Source of the DNA: Pseudobdellovibrio exovorus JSS | GTDB taxonomy: Bacteria; Bdellovibrionota; Bdellovibrionia; Bdellovibrionales; Bdellovibrionaceae | Direction: 5' to 3' | Assembly (NCBI RefSeq): GCF_000348725.1 | Contig: NC_020813.1 | Location: forward strand, 2,022,248-2,086,247 | Length of the DNA stretch: 64,000 nt | Shown: one piece after another, positions 1-9,272 of the stretch | Position numbering within the stretch: position 1 is the stretch's first letter | Layout of the letters: the number at the start of each line of letters is the position of its first letter | Translations under genes and position numbers: made by a program | Notes under the pieces: generated by a model | What the model saw: the letters and a program-made list of their open reading frames with translations, nothing else | Told to the model about the DNA's origin: nothing | The model's database searches: none

Positions 1-786
1 AGTTGAAAGACGCACGAACTGCTCAGACGACAGTTGATGAGAGGGATAAGCCTTCACATCAACCGCACTGAGTTCCTGAACTTTTCCGAAGCCAAAGTTT
101 TCTTTATAGGTATTCAGTAAATAGGGAAATTTTTCCTTCCAAATCGGCTCAGGTGTCACTAATGTCACCTGTTGCTGCTGGGACAGATGCTTAAAGAGCC
201 CCATTTCGACTGTGGTGAGTTCGCTTCCCAGATCTACGATCATCTTACGTGGCCAAGAAAAAATAGCCAGATCTACTGTCTGTAAATAGGCAGCACTCCA
301 CTTGGAATCTAATGCTTTTTTTTCTTCGACAATATATTTCAAACAGATCTTAGACAGTTTATACCAGCGGTGCCACTTTTTGGGTTGCGACTGTGAAGAT
401 AGCCACTCTGTTAAAATTTCATCACTGGCAGGATGCAACAGAATAGGTGCGAACTCTTGTACCGCTTTATCTAAAGTTGAGGTTTCACTTTCTAAAACAC
501 CTAACTTTTCGCCATACAGATCGACAAAGTTTTGAATTAAAGAGCGAATAAAGTCACTGCCTACCACTTGCAGCGTCGGTTCAATGCGACGAATCCAAAG
601 ACGCCAGAAGTCACTGACGCGCATGATAGCATCATCAGTGAAATAACCCTGTTGTTTCACACACTCATTTTGAATTTCTTGTTTAGATTTTAGATCCGAA
701 ACAATCCACGTATCCGTTAAAGGATTATATGTTTTTAAAAGCGATTTGATTTGTTCTGGATTTTGAACTTTTAAAAACTCGAGCAT
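1..786 (-). CDS. Partial CDS of unknown function, possibly AddB/RecB-like
   Basis: The minus-strand frame is open from an ATG at 786 to the left edge of the window (262 codons, no stop), so the 3' end is missing. It starts 15 bases after the stop of the upstream outer-membrane protein gene, suggesting the last position of that operon. No signal peptide is visible and the protein looks soluble, with many charged and aromatic residues. The opening (residues 22-60, including TWIVSDLKSKQEIQ) loosely recalls the N-termini of AddB/RecB-like PD-(D/E)XK proteins, but no nuclease motif lies in the visible part, so that family is a guess. The coding call is solid; the function is not. Confidence 0.6.
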   Translation of the reverse strand, partial: MLEFLKVQNPEQIKSLLKTYNPLTDTWIVSDLKSKQEIQNECVKQQGYFTDDAIMRVSDFWRLWIRRIEPTLQVVGSDFIRSLIQNFVDLYGEKLGVLESETSTLDKAVQEFAPILLHPASDEILTEWLSSQSQPKKWHRWYKLSKICLKYIVEEKKALDSKWSAAYLQTVDLAIFSWPRKMIVDLGSELTTVEMGLFKHLSQQQQVTLVTPEPIWKEKFPYLLNTYKENFGFGKVQELSAVDVKAYPSHQLSSEQFVRLST

Positions 787-801
787 ACGCCCAATAATAG
801 A

Positions 802-1920
802 CTATCTTCGCTGCTTAAGTCTTCTTTTTTTCCCTGCAGAATCCTGTAATTTGAAGCTTTGATCAAAATCCAAGCTCAGAGTGACACTGACATGGTAGTT
901 ATCGCTGCGTGCCTGCCCTGCATAAGTGCCTAACTCATTAGCGTAAGCTGCGGCATCTACCTGAAGGAACCACAGATCAATACCCGCGCCATAGGTAACA
1001 TAGCCTTGATTAAGACCTGCTCGTAAATTGATAAGGCCAAAGGAAGCCTCTGTTCCCAAATGCAACTTACGGCTCAGATCATCCCCACTGTCTGTACGAA
1101 TAAATTTATATTCAAAGGCATGGGTAAAATCCACCAACATCAACTCATGTTCTAAAGAAACACCAAAACTCAAATTATCATACTGACTTGGCGGAGCCTT
1201 ATTTCCAGAAGCATGGCTGAACGTTGTCACCCCTAGATCTTGCCACGTAAAAGAGAATGTCGGCTTAAGAGGATGTTCCAAAGTCGCCATAAAGCCCAAA
1301 TCTAACGAATGCCCCACTCCACGATCTTTAAAGTTTTGGTCAGCAATTGAGTTCGCATTAGAACCGATCAAGCTAGATACGTTGATCTCTTCATTTCCAC
1401 CCCAGCGCTTAATGTGCTTAGCGGCTAAGCCTAAAGAGACATTTTTTCCTAAAGGCAAAGCCCCCGCCACCACATATCCATAGTCGCTGACGAAATCCAT
1501 ATTAAAAGTCGGAAATGTCGGATCACTGAATTTCATATGAGTGTAGTTATTACTGAAAACTCCAAAGCCGATATAAGGCATAGCAAAGCTCGCTCGCCCT
1601 GTCACATCTGCCATGAAGCTTTTGCCATACAGCTTATCTAAATCACTTGCCGTAAAATCACTGCGCCCCTCGAACTGCTTCGCCACATCGGCGACAGTTT
1701 TTGATGCTCCCACTTGAGCTTGCGCCAATGTCAGTGCGAATCCGTCCATCCTTGCCAAGGCGGCTGGATTAAAAAACACCGCATCAGAGCCACGCACATG
1801 GGACATACAAGTTCCACCCATCGCCCAACAACGGGATTTCAAACCAGCTTGATAGAGCTCTGCAAAAGCAGAAGGAATTGTCAGGATAAAAATAAATATA
1901 AAACTCAAAAAAGACTTCAT
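802..1920 (-). CDS. Outer-membrane beta-barrel protein, TraF/UPF0164-like
   Basis: A protein of 372 residues with a signal peptide ending near SAFA, then a mature start with a MGG...FFNPAALARM segment. That is the NPA-type signature seen near the N-terminus of FadL/PorV/TraF_2-like barrels. The remainder alternates short amphipathic strands and turns, as expected for a barrel in the outer membrane. The ATG at 1920 is chosen because it overlaps the upstream stop as ATGA; a TTG nine bases earlier would weaken the signal peptide. The last 12 residues are strongly basic (KKRRLKQRR), odd for a barrel end. Substrate unknown. It is paired with a similar barrel gene at 2772-3896. Confidence 0.75.
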   Translation of the reverse strand: MKSFLSFIFIFILTIPSAFAELYQAGLKSRCWAMGGTCMSHVRGSDAVFFNPAALARMDGFALTLAQAQVGASKTVADVAKQFEGRSDFTASDLDKLYGKSFMADVTGRASFAMPYIGFGVFSNNYTHMKFSDPTFPTFNMDFVSDYGYVVAGALPLGKNVSLGLAAKHIKRWGGNEEINVSSLIGSNANSIADQNFKDRGVGHSLDLGFMATLEHPLKPTFSFTWQDLGVTTFSHASGNKAPPSQYDNLSFGVSLEHELMLVDFTHAFEYKFIRTDSGDDLSRKLHLGTEASFGLINLRAGLNQGYVTYGAGIDLWFLQVDAAAYANELGTYAGQARSDNYHVSVTLSLDFDQSFKLQDSAGKKRRLKQRR

Positions 1921-2768
1921 GGCGGGCAAACCTCCGGTGGATTGGCTTGAGCATTCGCTGTCCCGACACCGTAGTCAGCCGTATTCATTAAAGAACGCAT
2001 TGCAAATCTCATAGTTCCAGTAATCTGCGCCGGATCTGTAGTCGCACACGAGCCACCGCAGACATTGATAGCATCTTGAATCGTCGACGATGAGCCTTGC
2101 CCAATCTGATCTACAGAAAGATATTGAAAGTTTTCAACCATGTGACCATATCCTAAGATGACATGATCCACTTGCGTGTTATCCAATTCGCAGGCTGTGC
2201 TTGTGGGTATACTGCCACTTGGGCTTAAAAAATCCGTTATTCCATCCCCACCAACAGGTACATTATCAGTATATAAGCGAGTCGCTGTTCCTACGAGTAC
2301 CATTCCTAATACCGCCGCAAACGTATTATGTTTCGCCGTTCTTGTGTCTATGGCAGACAATGTCTGTAAAGCCAACACACAGGATTCTGGAGAGATATGT
2401 TTGACGCTTTCGTCCGGTGGAACTGGTTGTGGATCGTACACGAAAGGACTGGCCAGCATTTTGAAAACACTTGGCGTTGGCGAAGTCACCGCTATCAGTT
2501 TTTGTGTGTAATTTACAAAATGCAAACCGCATCGTCCGGCGTAACCACTGGCTAAAATCTCTTTGGCTTGTACGGATTGCTGGGCTTCCCAACTGACTCG
2601 TTGGGTGATGATATCAATAGCCTCTTGGTATTTTTTATTATCTACAGCCGCTTTGGCTTCGTACAACAACGCTTCGTCTGAGTTGGCATCGCCCAATTCC
2701 CCTAGCACATTTGTGCAGGAGCTGAGTCCCACGGTTGTCATTAAAAAACAAACCACCAACCATCGCAT
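1917..2768 (-). CDS. Predicted lipoprotein of unknown function
   Basis: A protein of 283 residues with a short lipoprotein signal: a basic start, a hydrophobic run and the lipobox LSSC, with the lipidated Cys at residue 18. The N-terminal part (about 35-110) is helical and TPR-like in feel (EAKAAVDNKKYQEAIDIITQ). The C-terminal half contains several Cys, including GGSC, which could form disulfides. It sits between two barrel-protein genes, 3 bases after one and overlapping the next by 4 bases, so the three products probably act together at the outer membrane. No family recognised. Confidence 0.75.
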   Translation of the reverse strand: MRWLVVCFLMTTVGLSSCTNVLGELGDANSDEALLYEAKAAVDNKKYQEAIDIITQRVSWEAQQSVQAKEILASGYAGRCGLHFVNYTQKLIAVTSPTPSVFKMLASPFVYDPQPVPPDESVKHISPESCVLALQTLSAIDTRTAKHNTFAAVLGMVLVGTATRLYTDNVPVGGDGITDFLSPSGSIPTSTACELDNTQVDHVILGYGHMVENFQYLSVDQIGQGSSSTIQDAINVCGGSCATTDPAQITGTMRFAMRSLMNTADYGVGTANAQANPPEVCPP

Positions 2769-2771
2769 CGT

Positions 2772-3896
2772 CTAGAACCTCAAAGAAAGTTTCGTGTTCA
2801 CACGTCTGTCTTCACGGGGATTATCGCGCGTTCCGATCTCTTCACCATAAGTGGCAATCTGCCATGATAAATACTCTCCGGCGATTTCGATTCCGGCTGT
2901 GGCATAACGCTGATTATAGCCCACGCGGAAAAAGAAAATATCGCGGGCATTTAATTCAATCCCCACGTGAACTCGCTTCGCATTGTCATCATCTTCACGG
3001 GAGTTCGTAACATCTGAATACTCTACAGTCCAAACACTGCGCACTTCATTCGAGTGAATCGGGAATAATGCCGCGGCCACATCAACACTTTGTTTCACTG
3101 TGTTGGGGCGCGTATTTGTGCGCATACGCCAGCCATCGCGTTTATCAAAAACGGTGTCGCCGATATCACGCACGACGACTCCTAAAGTTGGCAAATACGT
3201 CCACGGAGCTTGTAAAAGTAAACCACCATCAAAGGCCACAGCAGTTCCTTCAGAGCCAATGGTCTGCATGTCCGTCGGTCCACCGACAGCTAATGCAGGA
3301 TTATCCACTTCAATACGATTAATCAGTTTCGCGCTGCCACCGATTTTGATACGTCCATCAAAAAGACGCAGATTCACACCAAAGACTGCTCCGAAATCAT
3401 TTACATATTTCGTATCCATCACAGTCGGATCACTGGATTTGATTTCTGCACTGATTTCATTTTTATAAATTAAGCCTAACCCGATATTACGCATCACCAC
3501 CGCTGGAGTGATCTGTGTTTTCGAGCGATAAAATGTATCTTGTTTCGTATTTAGTTTTTCCATCACCTGACGGATATCAATCTGCTCGGGTGTTAGATTT
3601 GTAGAACCTTCGACCTCTGGATCTAAAAGTGTTCCATAGACATCGCGCAAACTTCCCAGATTCGCCGGATTACGATACAGAGAGGTATCATCACTGGTAA
3701 TCGCAACAGAAGCACCACCCATACCGAGCGAACGCGTATTATTATACAACTCGTACCATTCGTTAATAGCGAAAGCCTGTGAACTCCATAACGAAATCAA
3801 AAGTGATGTCGTCACTGAAATCGAGGCTAGAAAAGGTACACGTCCTGTGTTTTTTAAAATCCGTCTCATAATAAGATTATCGGTCCATTCTAACAT
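2772..3896 (-). CDS. Outer-membrane beta-barrel protein, TraF/PorV-like
   Basis: A protein of 374 residues (365 if translation starts at the second Met, at 3869, which gives a more ordinary signal peptide ending in SQAFA). After the cleavage site comes RSLGMGGASVAI...SLYRNPANL, the Gly-rich and Asn-Pro-Ala motif at the start of FadL/PorV/UPF0164-type barrels. The protein ends in a Phe (LSLRF), typical of a last barrel strand recognised by BamA. It is the first gene of the operon continuing through the lipoprotein and second barrel. Neither start has a strong ribosome-binding site. Confidence 0.75.
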   Translation of the reverse strand: MLEWTDNLIMRRILKNTGRVPFLASISVTTSLLISLWSSQAFAINEWYELYNNTRSLGMGGASVAITSDDTSLYRNPANLGSLRDVYGTLLDPEVEGSTNLTPEQIDIRQVMEKLNTKQDTFYRSKTQITPAVVMRNIGLGLIYKNEISAEIKSSDPTVMDTKYVNDFGAVFGVNLRLFDGRIKIGGSAKLINRIEVDNPALAVGGPTDMQTIGSEGTAVAFDGGLLLQAPWTYLPTLGVVVRDIGDTVFDKRDGWRMRTNTRPNTVKQSVDVAAALFPIHSNEVRSVWTVEYSDVTNSREDDDNAKRVHVGIELNARDIFFFRVGYNQRYATAGIEIAGEYLSWQIATYGEEIGTRDNPREDRRVNTKLSLRF

Positions 3897-4092
3897 AAAC
3901 TTGAGTCAGAATGAGACAGTAATCGCTTTGTCTATACGGCCTTTGTCTGTGTAGGAAGATCAAAACTTATCAGTCGTATTTAGACTGCGCTTAGTAAAAA
4001 CCAGAACGACTTTGGTCTGATAGACGAAGGACGTGATGAGACGCGAAACTTTTGTGTTTGTGTAGAGAGGCAAGAAAAACTAATATGAGTTT
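3897..4092. promoter_or_regulatory. Divergent intergenic region with a leader mini-ORF
   Basis: This stretch must hold the promoters of the divergent barrel operon and the 4093 gene, but I see no convincing -35/-10 pair. On the plus strand, AGAGAGG (4064-4070) lies 22 bases before the 4093 start, too far to serve it directly. A three-codon reading frame at 4085 (ATG AGT TTA TGA) lies closer and its stop overlaps the 4093 ATG as ATGA, so translational coupling through a mini-ORF is possible. Confidence 0.3.
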
Positions 4093-4914
4093 ATGAAGAA
4101 AAAAATTATTATTGGCCTCATAGTAGGAGCAATTATTACTCTGACGACTATCGGGACTTATATCCAACTCAACCCAAACAAAATACCAACAGAATACAAA
4201 TCTGAAAAAGTTATTACGTCCAACAAACCAAACGTATCAACTGAAACATTACCCGAAAGCGAAACAATCTTTAAAAAAGATGATTGGTCTGGCGAAATTG
4301 TTCCTAAAGAAAGTCACGTCGGTCAAGCCTACCCCTTGTGTGGAAGATACGATGTTCAACCAGCTTTTAGAAATTCTGATATGAAAGAAAAACTTTATTC
4401 TATCCCCTCCTGTTATCAAATTCGTGTCAACTTAGAAAGTAACAACCTCATTTTGTTCGAAGTTTTAGAAGAGAAAGAAGGAAAGCTAAAAATAAAAATG
4501 AAAGGTTTAGCAGATCCAGAACATAACGAGTCTGAGTTAAAAAAATTTACTATCGAAGTTAACGAAATTCCAGAGGGTCAAACTGGAGTGGTCAGCATTA
4601 TGTGGGTTGGTGCTGACGAAGATGAAATAAAAAAACAACATCAAGAAGTGGATACTATCGCTAACACCGCTGCATGGATTGATAAAAGAGCCATCACGAC
4701 AGCTTGGTCTCTGTGGGATGGCCAACAAGAACATTTGTTGACATCGTTAGGGGCTACTTTAGAAAAAAGTCCACCTGGAATATGGTATATATCAGATGGT
4801 GGATTATGTCATGGCAGCGGCAGTGGAGAGGAATCACAACTTACAAACAACTCTCAAGAAAGCGGTATTCGGATGAATATAAACTTTGATCCATCAGCAG
4901 ACTGTGGAACGTAG
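4093..4914 (+). CDS. Hypothetical membrane-anchored or exported protein
   Basis: A protein of 273 residues: a basic start (MKKKIII), one hydrophobic segment at about 5-24, then a mostly acidic domain outside the membrane. Cys residues occur in an early pair (GQAYPLCGRYDV and IPSCYQI) and near the end, which could be disulfide-bonded in the periplasm. No family recognised. It is AT-rich compared with the housekeeping genes further right, and ends 2 bases before the next gene, so the two form an operon. First gene of an accessory-looking block at 4.1-8.5 kb. Confidence 0.65.
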   Translation: MKKKIIIGLIVGAIITLTTIGTYIQLNPNKIPTEYKSEKVITSNKPNVSTETLPESETIFKKDDWSGEIVPKESHVGQAYPLCGRYDVQPAFRNSDMKEKLYSIPSCYQIRVNLESNNLILFEVLEEKEGKLKIKMKGLADPEHNESELKKFTIEVNEIPEGQTGVVSIMWVGADEDEIKKQHQEVDTIANTAAWIDKRAITTAWSLWDGQQEHLLTSLGATLEKSPPGIWYISDGGLCHGSGSGEESQLTNNSQESGIRMNINFDPSADCGT

Positions 4915-4916
4915 AA

Positions 4917-5816
4917 ATGAAGCTGATTTTACTTTTCACACTATCAGTATCATTGACTACTCTTGCCGGACCTGACATTGATCCTCGAGTAATTCTTTTT
5001 AATAACGCAGAAAAGCACATCACAACTGATGCAGACAGGTTAATATTGGGCCCAGGTCGTCTGCAAAAGCATTTTACGCTTCACTGTACAGAAAAATTCA
5101 ATCGTATCTTTTCACAACAAAGCGAAATACGACATTACCATGAAAACAAGTCGTGCATAGCTAAAACTCATAAACTAGTACCTGACTTCGATGCAGATAA
5201 AGTTTTGTATTCCCGCTATGATTGCCTTTGGCGAATTGATAACTGCTTAGATATAAAAAACACTACATCTCCGCATGAGGTTCTATACGAAAAAGGCCAA
5301 ATGTTTTTTCTTTCGGACAAAGATTCTGTTGATATTGAAGAAAGTTATACTCTAAGCGCGCAAGAACAAAAAAAATTAGTTGCTAAAATCAAAACTATCC
5401 CTTCACTTGAAAAAGTAAACTTTATATACGCCCGCCCAGCTGAAAACTGGGCTACACGTAAAATAGAATTAGAAAAAACTTGGCCCATTGATAAACATAG
5501 AGATATTTTTTTACATGTTTTAAAAGTTCAACCCGATAAAAACACCCAATCTACACACTCCAGCGGTGATTTGGATGTTTTAATTATCGTCTTAGAATCC
5601 GGTTCTAATTTGTACTTTTTAAAACATTCCTATATAGAATACATTCCTGATTATCCTGTCGTTTACAATGACCATGATGCTTCGCACGTGCAGACTGATT
5701 TTTATGTCTTAGATAAAAAATCGTCTGTAGGTTTAATCAAAATAAACGGATCTTTTTACCGACTTTTGGATGACGGGACTGTTGAAAGTATTCCATACGC
5801 TTATCAATGGGACTGA
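4917..5816 (+). CDS. Hypothetical secreted protein
   Basis: A protein of 299 residues with a signal peptide (MKLILLF start, cleavage probably after LAG near residue 18). The mature part is mixed alpha/beta with Cys at CTEKF, SCIAK, DCLWR and NCLDI, consistent with two disulfides. No catalytic motif stands out. It follows the 4093 gene by 2 bases and is convergent with the 5821 gene, whose end lies 4 bases away. AT-rich codon use matches its partner. Function unknown. Confidence 0.65.
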   Translation: MKLILLFTLSVSLTTLAGPDIDPRVILFNNAEKHITTDADRLILGPGRLQKHFTLHCTEKFNRIFSQQSEIRHYHENKSCIAKTHKLVPDFDADKVLYSRYDCLWRIDNCLDIKNTTSPHEVLYEKGQMFFLSDKDSVDIEESYTLSAQEQKKLVAKIKTIPSLEKVNFIYARPAENWATRKIELEKTWPIDKHRDIFLHVLKVQPDKNTQSTHSSGDLDVLIIVLESGSNLYFLKHSYIEYIPDYPVVYNDHDASHVQTDFYVLDKKSSVGLIKINGSFYRLLDDGTVESIPYAYQWD

Positions 5817-5820
5817 TTTT

Positions 5821-6453
5821 TCAAAACCCTTTAATTGAATACGGAGACTTCTGTACCCAATACTCAACACGTGGGCACAGATCTCTTCTTAATAGTGGAC
5901 CGACTGAAATAATTAAAATTATACCTATTAAACTTACGATTAAAGTGCTTTTTTTCAATCCCACACAAGAACGTCGAATAACATATAGACAACAAATAGC
6001 GGCGACAGAAAACTCTGCTAATTCTTCTATTACCCTTGTCGGATTCGGATAGAGATTCGACCTCAAGAATAGCGCCACTACGATCAAGAACCCTACACTA
6101 CCAATATATAAAAAGTCTTGTCGTTTAAATGGATATTCCCGAAACCAAAAGTAGGATAACACTAATGCAACTGAGGCCTGTATATAAATATAATACAAAG
6201 GACTTAATCCTGTATTTTCAGCAAAGCACTCATGTGCCTGCCCTAACTCGTCAGCAAACAAAAAAAGTCCGTATAAAACAACAGACCATGAAAAAAAATT
6301 GTTTTTTACAGAGCTGGCAATAATAACCGCTGTCGCCACAAACAACAGTGCGGTTGCCCAAGCCCAGAAGGCATGTTCTATCTGCGGAGCAAAGAATCTA
6401 AAAAAAAGTAAGAGCTCTTCGTTTAAATTTATTTTTTCAACTGACTCCATCAC
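5821..6453 (-). CDS. Hypothetical multi-pass membrane protein
   Basis: A protein of 210 residues with about six hydrophobic segments (approximately 28-50, 54-72, 85-105, 115-130, 140-158 and 168-188), so very likely an inner-membrane protein. A conserved-looking polar patch within or beside a membrane segment (FADELGQAHECFAEN) could be functional. No transporter signature recognised. The start is MMES; the second Met is equally possible. It lies 33 bases after the 6487 gene on the same strand. Confidence 0.6.
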   Translation of the reverse strand: MMESVEKINLNEELLLFFRFFAPQIEHAFWAWATALLFVATAVIIASSVKNNFFSWSVVLYGLFLFADELGQAHECFAENTGLSPLYYIYIQASVALVLSYFWFREYPFKRQDFLYIGSVGFLIVVALFLRSNLYPNPTRVIEELAEFSVAAICCLYVIRRSCVGLKKSTLIVSLIGIILIISVGPLLRRDLCPRVEYWVQKSPYSIKGF

Positions 6454-6486
6454 TGAGGACCTCTCTACTAATAAACTCTATATTTT

Positions 6487-7131
6487 TTATCTTTGGCAGT
6501 AATCAACGCCATCCATCTCTTCAGCCGAAATAGGTTTACCTTTAGCATCAATTTTATAATATCCCGACGATAATTTCGGAGCCATATAGTTACTAGCAAA
6601 ATGACTTAATCGGCCACTTTTTAAATAAATGCTTGCTGGGGTGGGAATAGCATAGCCTCTAACTTTTACAGATTGATTGATTCTACAAAAGCAGAGGTTA
6701 CCTTGCGGGTCAAATTCTATAAATTCTACACAACTCCACTTTCCTATTTTGAAAGTTTCATCATTTTTCAAATCAAATCCTCTTATTTTTCCATCTACAA
6801 CACTGAAGATTGTATTTTCTGACACCTTATTCCCCATAAAAACTATAGGTTCCGTGTTTCTTACACCAATTTCAACATCAGTATAGTTTCTTGGATCATT
6901 GTTATAATCTCCGCCGCTAACTTCTACTATTTTCATTTTTTTAGAGGAAATACTTAACTTTTTAAACAACTCTTCTAAAGCGTTCCGTTCTTTCTCTTTA
7001 AGAATTATCGTATTGTATTCCTTTTTTGCGGCGGTAGCTTGAGCATAGCTGATTAAACTAAAAGAAATGAAAAATAGCTTGATTAGAATTAATCGTCCAA
7101 TATCCAAGAAGTTAAAGTATACATTTGTCAT
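6487..7131 (-). CDS. Hypothetical exported protein
   Basis: A protein of 214 residues. The N-terminus has a hydrophobic stretch at about 12-30 followed by AQATAA, a plausible signal peptide with a longer than usual N-region. A strong AGGAGG ribosome-binding site lies 4 bases before the ATG at 7131. Cys occur in a CVEF...CFCR cluster and the C-terminus (DYCQR). No family recognised. It starts 8 bases after the PKD-domain gene, so the two are co-transcribed. Confidence 0.6.
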   Translation of the reverse strand: MTNVYFNFLDIGRLILIKLFFISFSLISYAQATAAKKEYNTIILKEKERNALEELFKKLSISSKKMKIVEVSGGDYNNDPRNYTDVEIGVRNTEPIVFMGNKVSENTIFSVVDGKIRGFDLKNDETFKIGKWSCVEFIEFDPQGNLCFCRINQSVKVRGYAIPTPASIYLKSGRLSHFASNYMAPKLSSGYYKIDAKGKPISAEEMDGVDYCQR

Positions 7132-7139
7132 TTGCCTCC

Positions 7140-8501
7140 TTACAACTCAACCATCAGTCTTTGCGGAGTCGAATCTTTAATTTCAAAAGTAAAAGTTTTT
7201 ATTTTTGAACCTTTAGTTGCGATGAGGCTATAAACTCCCACAGGTAAGTCCCGCAACTGCGCAGTTGTGGCATTCGTCATATAAAGATACTTCTTGTAAG
7301 ATCTGGAGCCCACAACTTCTAACTTGATATCGGACTCATTCGTAGTCAGGTCGACAGTTCCTATCCCAAATCTTAAATTGGGGAACATGCCATTATATTC
7401 AGAGTCATCATCTAAAGAAGCTGCAATATTTAAAGAGTATTCTTGCTTAAAGTTCACACCTAATGCTTCTAAATCTGATTTTCTAATTTCCAGTTGGTTA
7501 CCATTGGCGGCTATCGCCGAACTAATGTCATAATCCAAGTTCGAGGTGTCATCCGTAACCTTCAAAAAAGCGAAATTTTTCTCGTCACGTTTAAGTTTCC
7601 ATTGCTGATGACCAAAATCATGTCCTACAAACCACGACCCCGCACTCATAGGTAATGTGTTACCTATAGCATTCTCTAGTTTTAAACAGCCTTCTACTCC
7701 ATCCGTATCTGAGCAATTATCCTTGCCTATATTCACTTCCATACTGCTATGACCCTGCAAACCAAGCTCATCCCTCGCTGTAACTTTCACCATGTACTGC
7801 CCAGGTTTATGGTAAATATATGTCGGACTTAATCCAAAACCTTCACCGCCATCTCCAAAGTCCCAATGAGCATCTTTCAATCCCATACCCTGTACTTTAG
7901 ATCTATGCAGATCAAATTGGATTTCGATAGGGAACGTATTCCAATTGAACTTCTGCTTACCAGAAACTTCATAAATCGGCTGCATGTCTTTGGCTGTAAT
8001 GACCACTGTCGGAGCTTCCTTATTCTCAATCCGCACCTCTTGCACACTGCTGTAGGATTTACCCTCAAGATCTGTCACTATAAGCGTGACTGTGAACTGT
8101 CCGGCATTTTTGTAGATGTACTGCGCTCTGGCCCCTACAGCTGTAGTGCCATCCCCGAAGTTCCACTTATAATCTTGAATACTCGACAGAGGGATTTTGA
8201 TGGTTTGGTTATCCGTAAAAAAATAGGCAACTTGATCTACACTGAGCGTATCCGGAGACACAATGTAAGACACGACTCCGTTTGAGGGCACAGGTACTGT
8301 TTCAGATATTGAAATTTTATCTTCCTTACTCACAAGTCCCTGAGCTTCTTTTACTGCTTCCTGAGTTTCCACAACGGGCATTTTTGTCAGCTCAGTGACA
8401 GAATGTTTTTTAGGAACTAGATTGGAATAAAATAGAAGAGTGCCTATTGCGATGAAAGCTATAAAACCTACAGCCAAATTAAAAATCGTATTACTTTGCA
8501 T
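7140..8501 (-). CDS. Membrane-anchored protein with two PKD domains
   Basis: A protein of 453 residues with an N-terminal hydrophobic anchor (about 8-26), then two PKD (Ig-like beta-sandwich) domains at about 75-158 and 165-260, each with the diagnostic motif WNFGDGT or WDFGDGG followed by Y.Y...G.Y/F.V. The C-terminal 190 residues are not recognised and look like further beta-rich domains. PKD domains usually mediate protein or carbohydrate contacts on extracellular proteins, so a surface or periplasmic adhesion role is inferred. The ribosome-binding site (AAGG) is only a few bases from the ATG. It heads an operon with the 7131 and perhaps 6453 genes. Confidence 0.75.
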   Translation of the reverse strand: MQSNTIFNLAVGFIAFIAIGTLLFYSNLVPKKHSVTELTKMPVVETQEAVKEAQGLVSKEDKISISETVPVPSNGVVSYIVSPDTLSVDQVAYFFTDNQTIKIPLSSIQDYKWNFGDGTTAVGARAQYIYKNAGQFTVTLIVTDLEGKSYSSVQEVRIENKEAPTVVITAKDMQPIYEVSGKQKFNWNTFPIEIQFDLHRSKVQGMGLKDAHWDFGDGGEGFGLSPTYIYHKPGQYMVKVTARDELGLQGHSSMEVNIGKDNCSDTDGVEGCLKLENAIGNTLPMSAGSWFVGHDFGHQQWKLKRDEKNFAFLKVTDDTSNLDYDISSAIAANGNQLEIRKSDLEALGVNFKQEYSLNIAASLDDDSEYNGMFPNLRFGIGTVDLTTNESDIKLEVVGSRSYKKYLYMTNATTAQLRDLPVGVYSLIATKGSKIKTFTFEIKDSTPQRLMVEL

Positions 8502-8607
8502 CCTTATATATTCGGATACAAAAATATAAATGTAAATTTGTTTTATCGCAGCTTAAAATCAAGAATTATAGCTGCCATCTCAAACCTATTACCGGATAAG
8601 GTACGGC

Positions 8608-9207
8608 CTACCTTTTCCTTTTCAAGCTCTCCAACAACTTCACCAACTGCTTTTGCAAATCCTCAGTATCCCCTGAGTTGTCCACACAGTATGTGGACAT
8701 TTTTACTTTATCTATTAAGTCGATCTGATTGCTGATGCGTAATAGCGCTTCTTCTTCAGTATAACCATTGCGCGCCATTAAACGTTGAAGCTGGGTGTAG
8801 GCATCACACCAAATCAACACTGTCGCATCAAAATCACTCCACAATTTTTTTTCAAATAATAGAGGTACATCATAAAAACACAATTCAGCTCCGCTCGTGC
8901 GATGGTGTTCTTTTTGTCGCAGAACTTCGGCGCGAATCAGTGGATGCAAAATGCCTTCCAGTTGCAACTTCAAAGATTCATCCGCAAAAATCATCTGACC
9001 AAGTTTTTTACGATCCAGTGTCAAATCCGTATTCAGGACCTCTTGACCAAAATGAGACACTATCGCTTTGTAGCCCGCCTGATCCACTGCAGACAGCTGG
9101 TGCGAGATCTCGTCAGCATCAATCACAGGTGACCCTAGACTTTCGATCAGTTTTTTCGCTGTGGATTTACCGGTTGCTATACCTCCGGTCAGGCCAATCC
9201 ATTTCAT
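8608..9207 (-). CDS. coaE: Dephospho-CoA kinase
   Basis: Phosphorylates dephospho-CoA with ATP in the last step of coenzyme A synthesis, in the cytosol. The 199-residue length is normal. The Walker A loop GGIATGKST lies at residues 8-16, and DADEISHQ (about 31-38) matches the substrate-binding DAD motif of the family. The lid region and the Asp/Arg-rich VLIWCDAYTQLQRLMAR segment are also typical. A good GAAGGAG ribosome-binding site precedes the ATG. It is divergent from the kinase gene at 9273. Confidence 0.93.
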   Translation of the reverse strand: MKWIGLTGGIATGKSTAKKLIESLGSPVIDADEISHQLSAVDQAGYKAIVSHFGQEVLNTDLTLDRKKLGQMIFADESLKLQLEGILHPLIRAEVLRQKEHHRTSGAELCFYDVPLLFEKKLWSDFDATVLIWCDAYTQLQRLMARNGYTEEEALLRISNQIDLIDKVKMSTYCVDNSGDTEDLQKQLVKLLESLKRKR

Positions 9208-9272
9208 TGCATTTCTCCTTCAAGAATCTTCAGCGAAAAGCCGATAGTTTTCAAGTAGGAGTCTTATTTGTA

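Noticed and set aside
302-535. 77-residue plus-strand frame
   Set aside because: It is antisense to the clearly coding minus-strand frame at 1-786 and has no ribosome-binding site or family.
8940-9272. N-terminal extension of the kinase frame
   Set aside because: It overlaps coaE on the other strand, and the kinase domain starts at the ATG at 9273 with its own ribosome-binding site.
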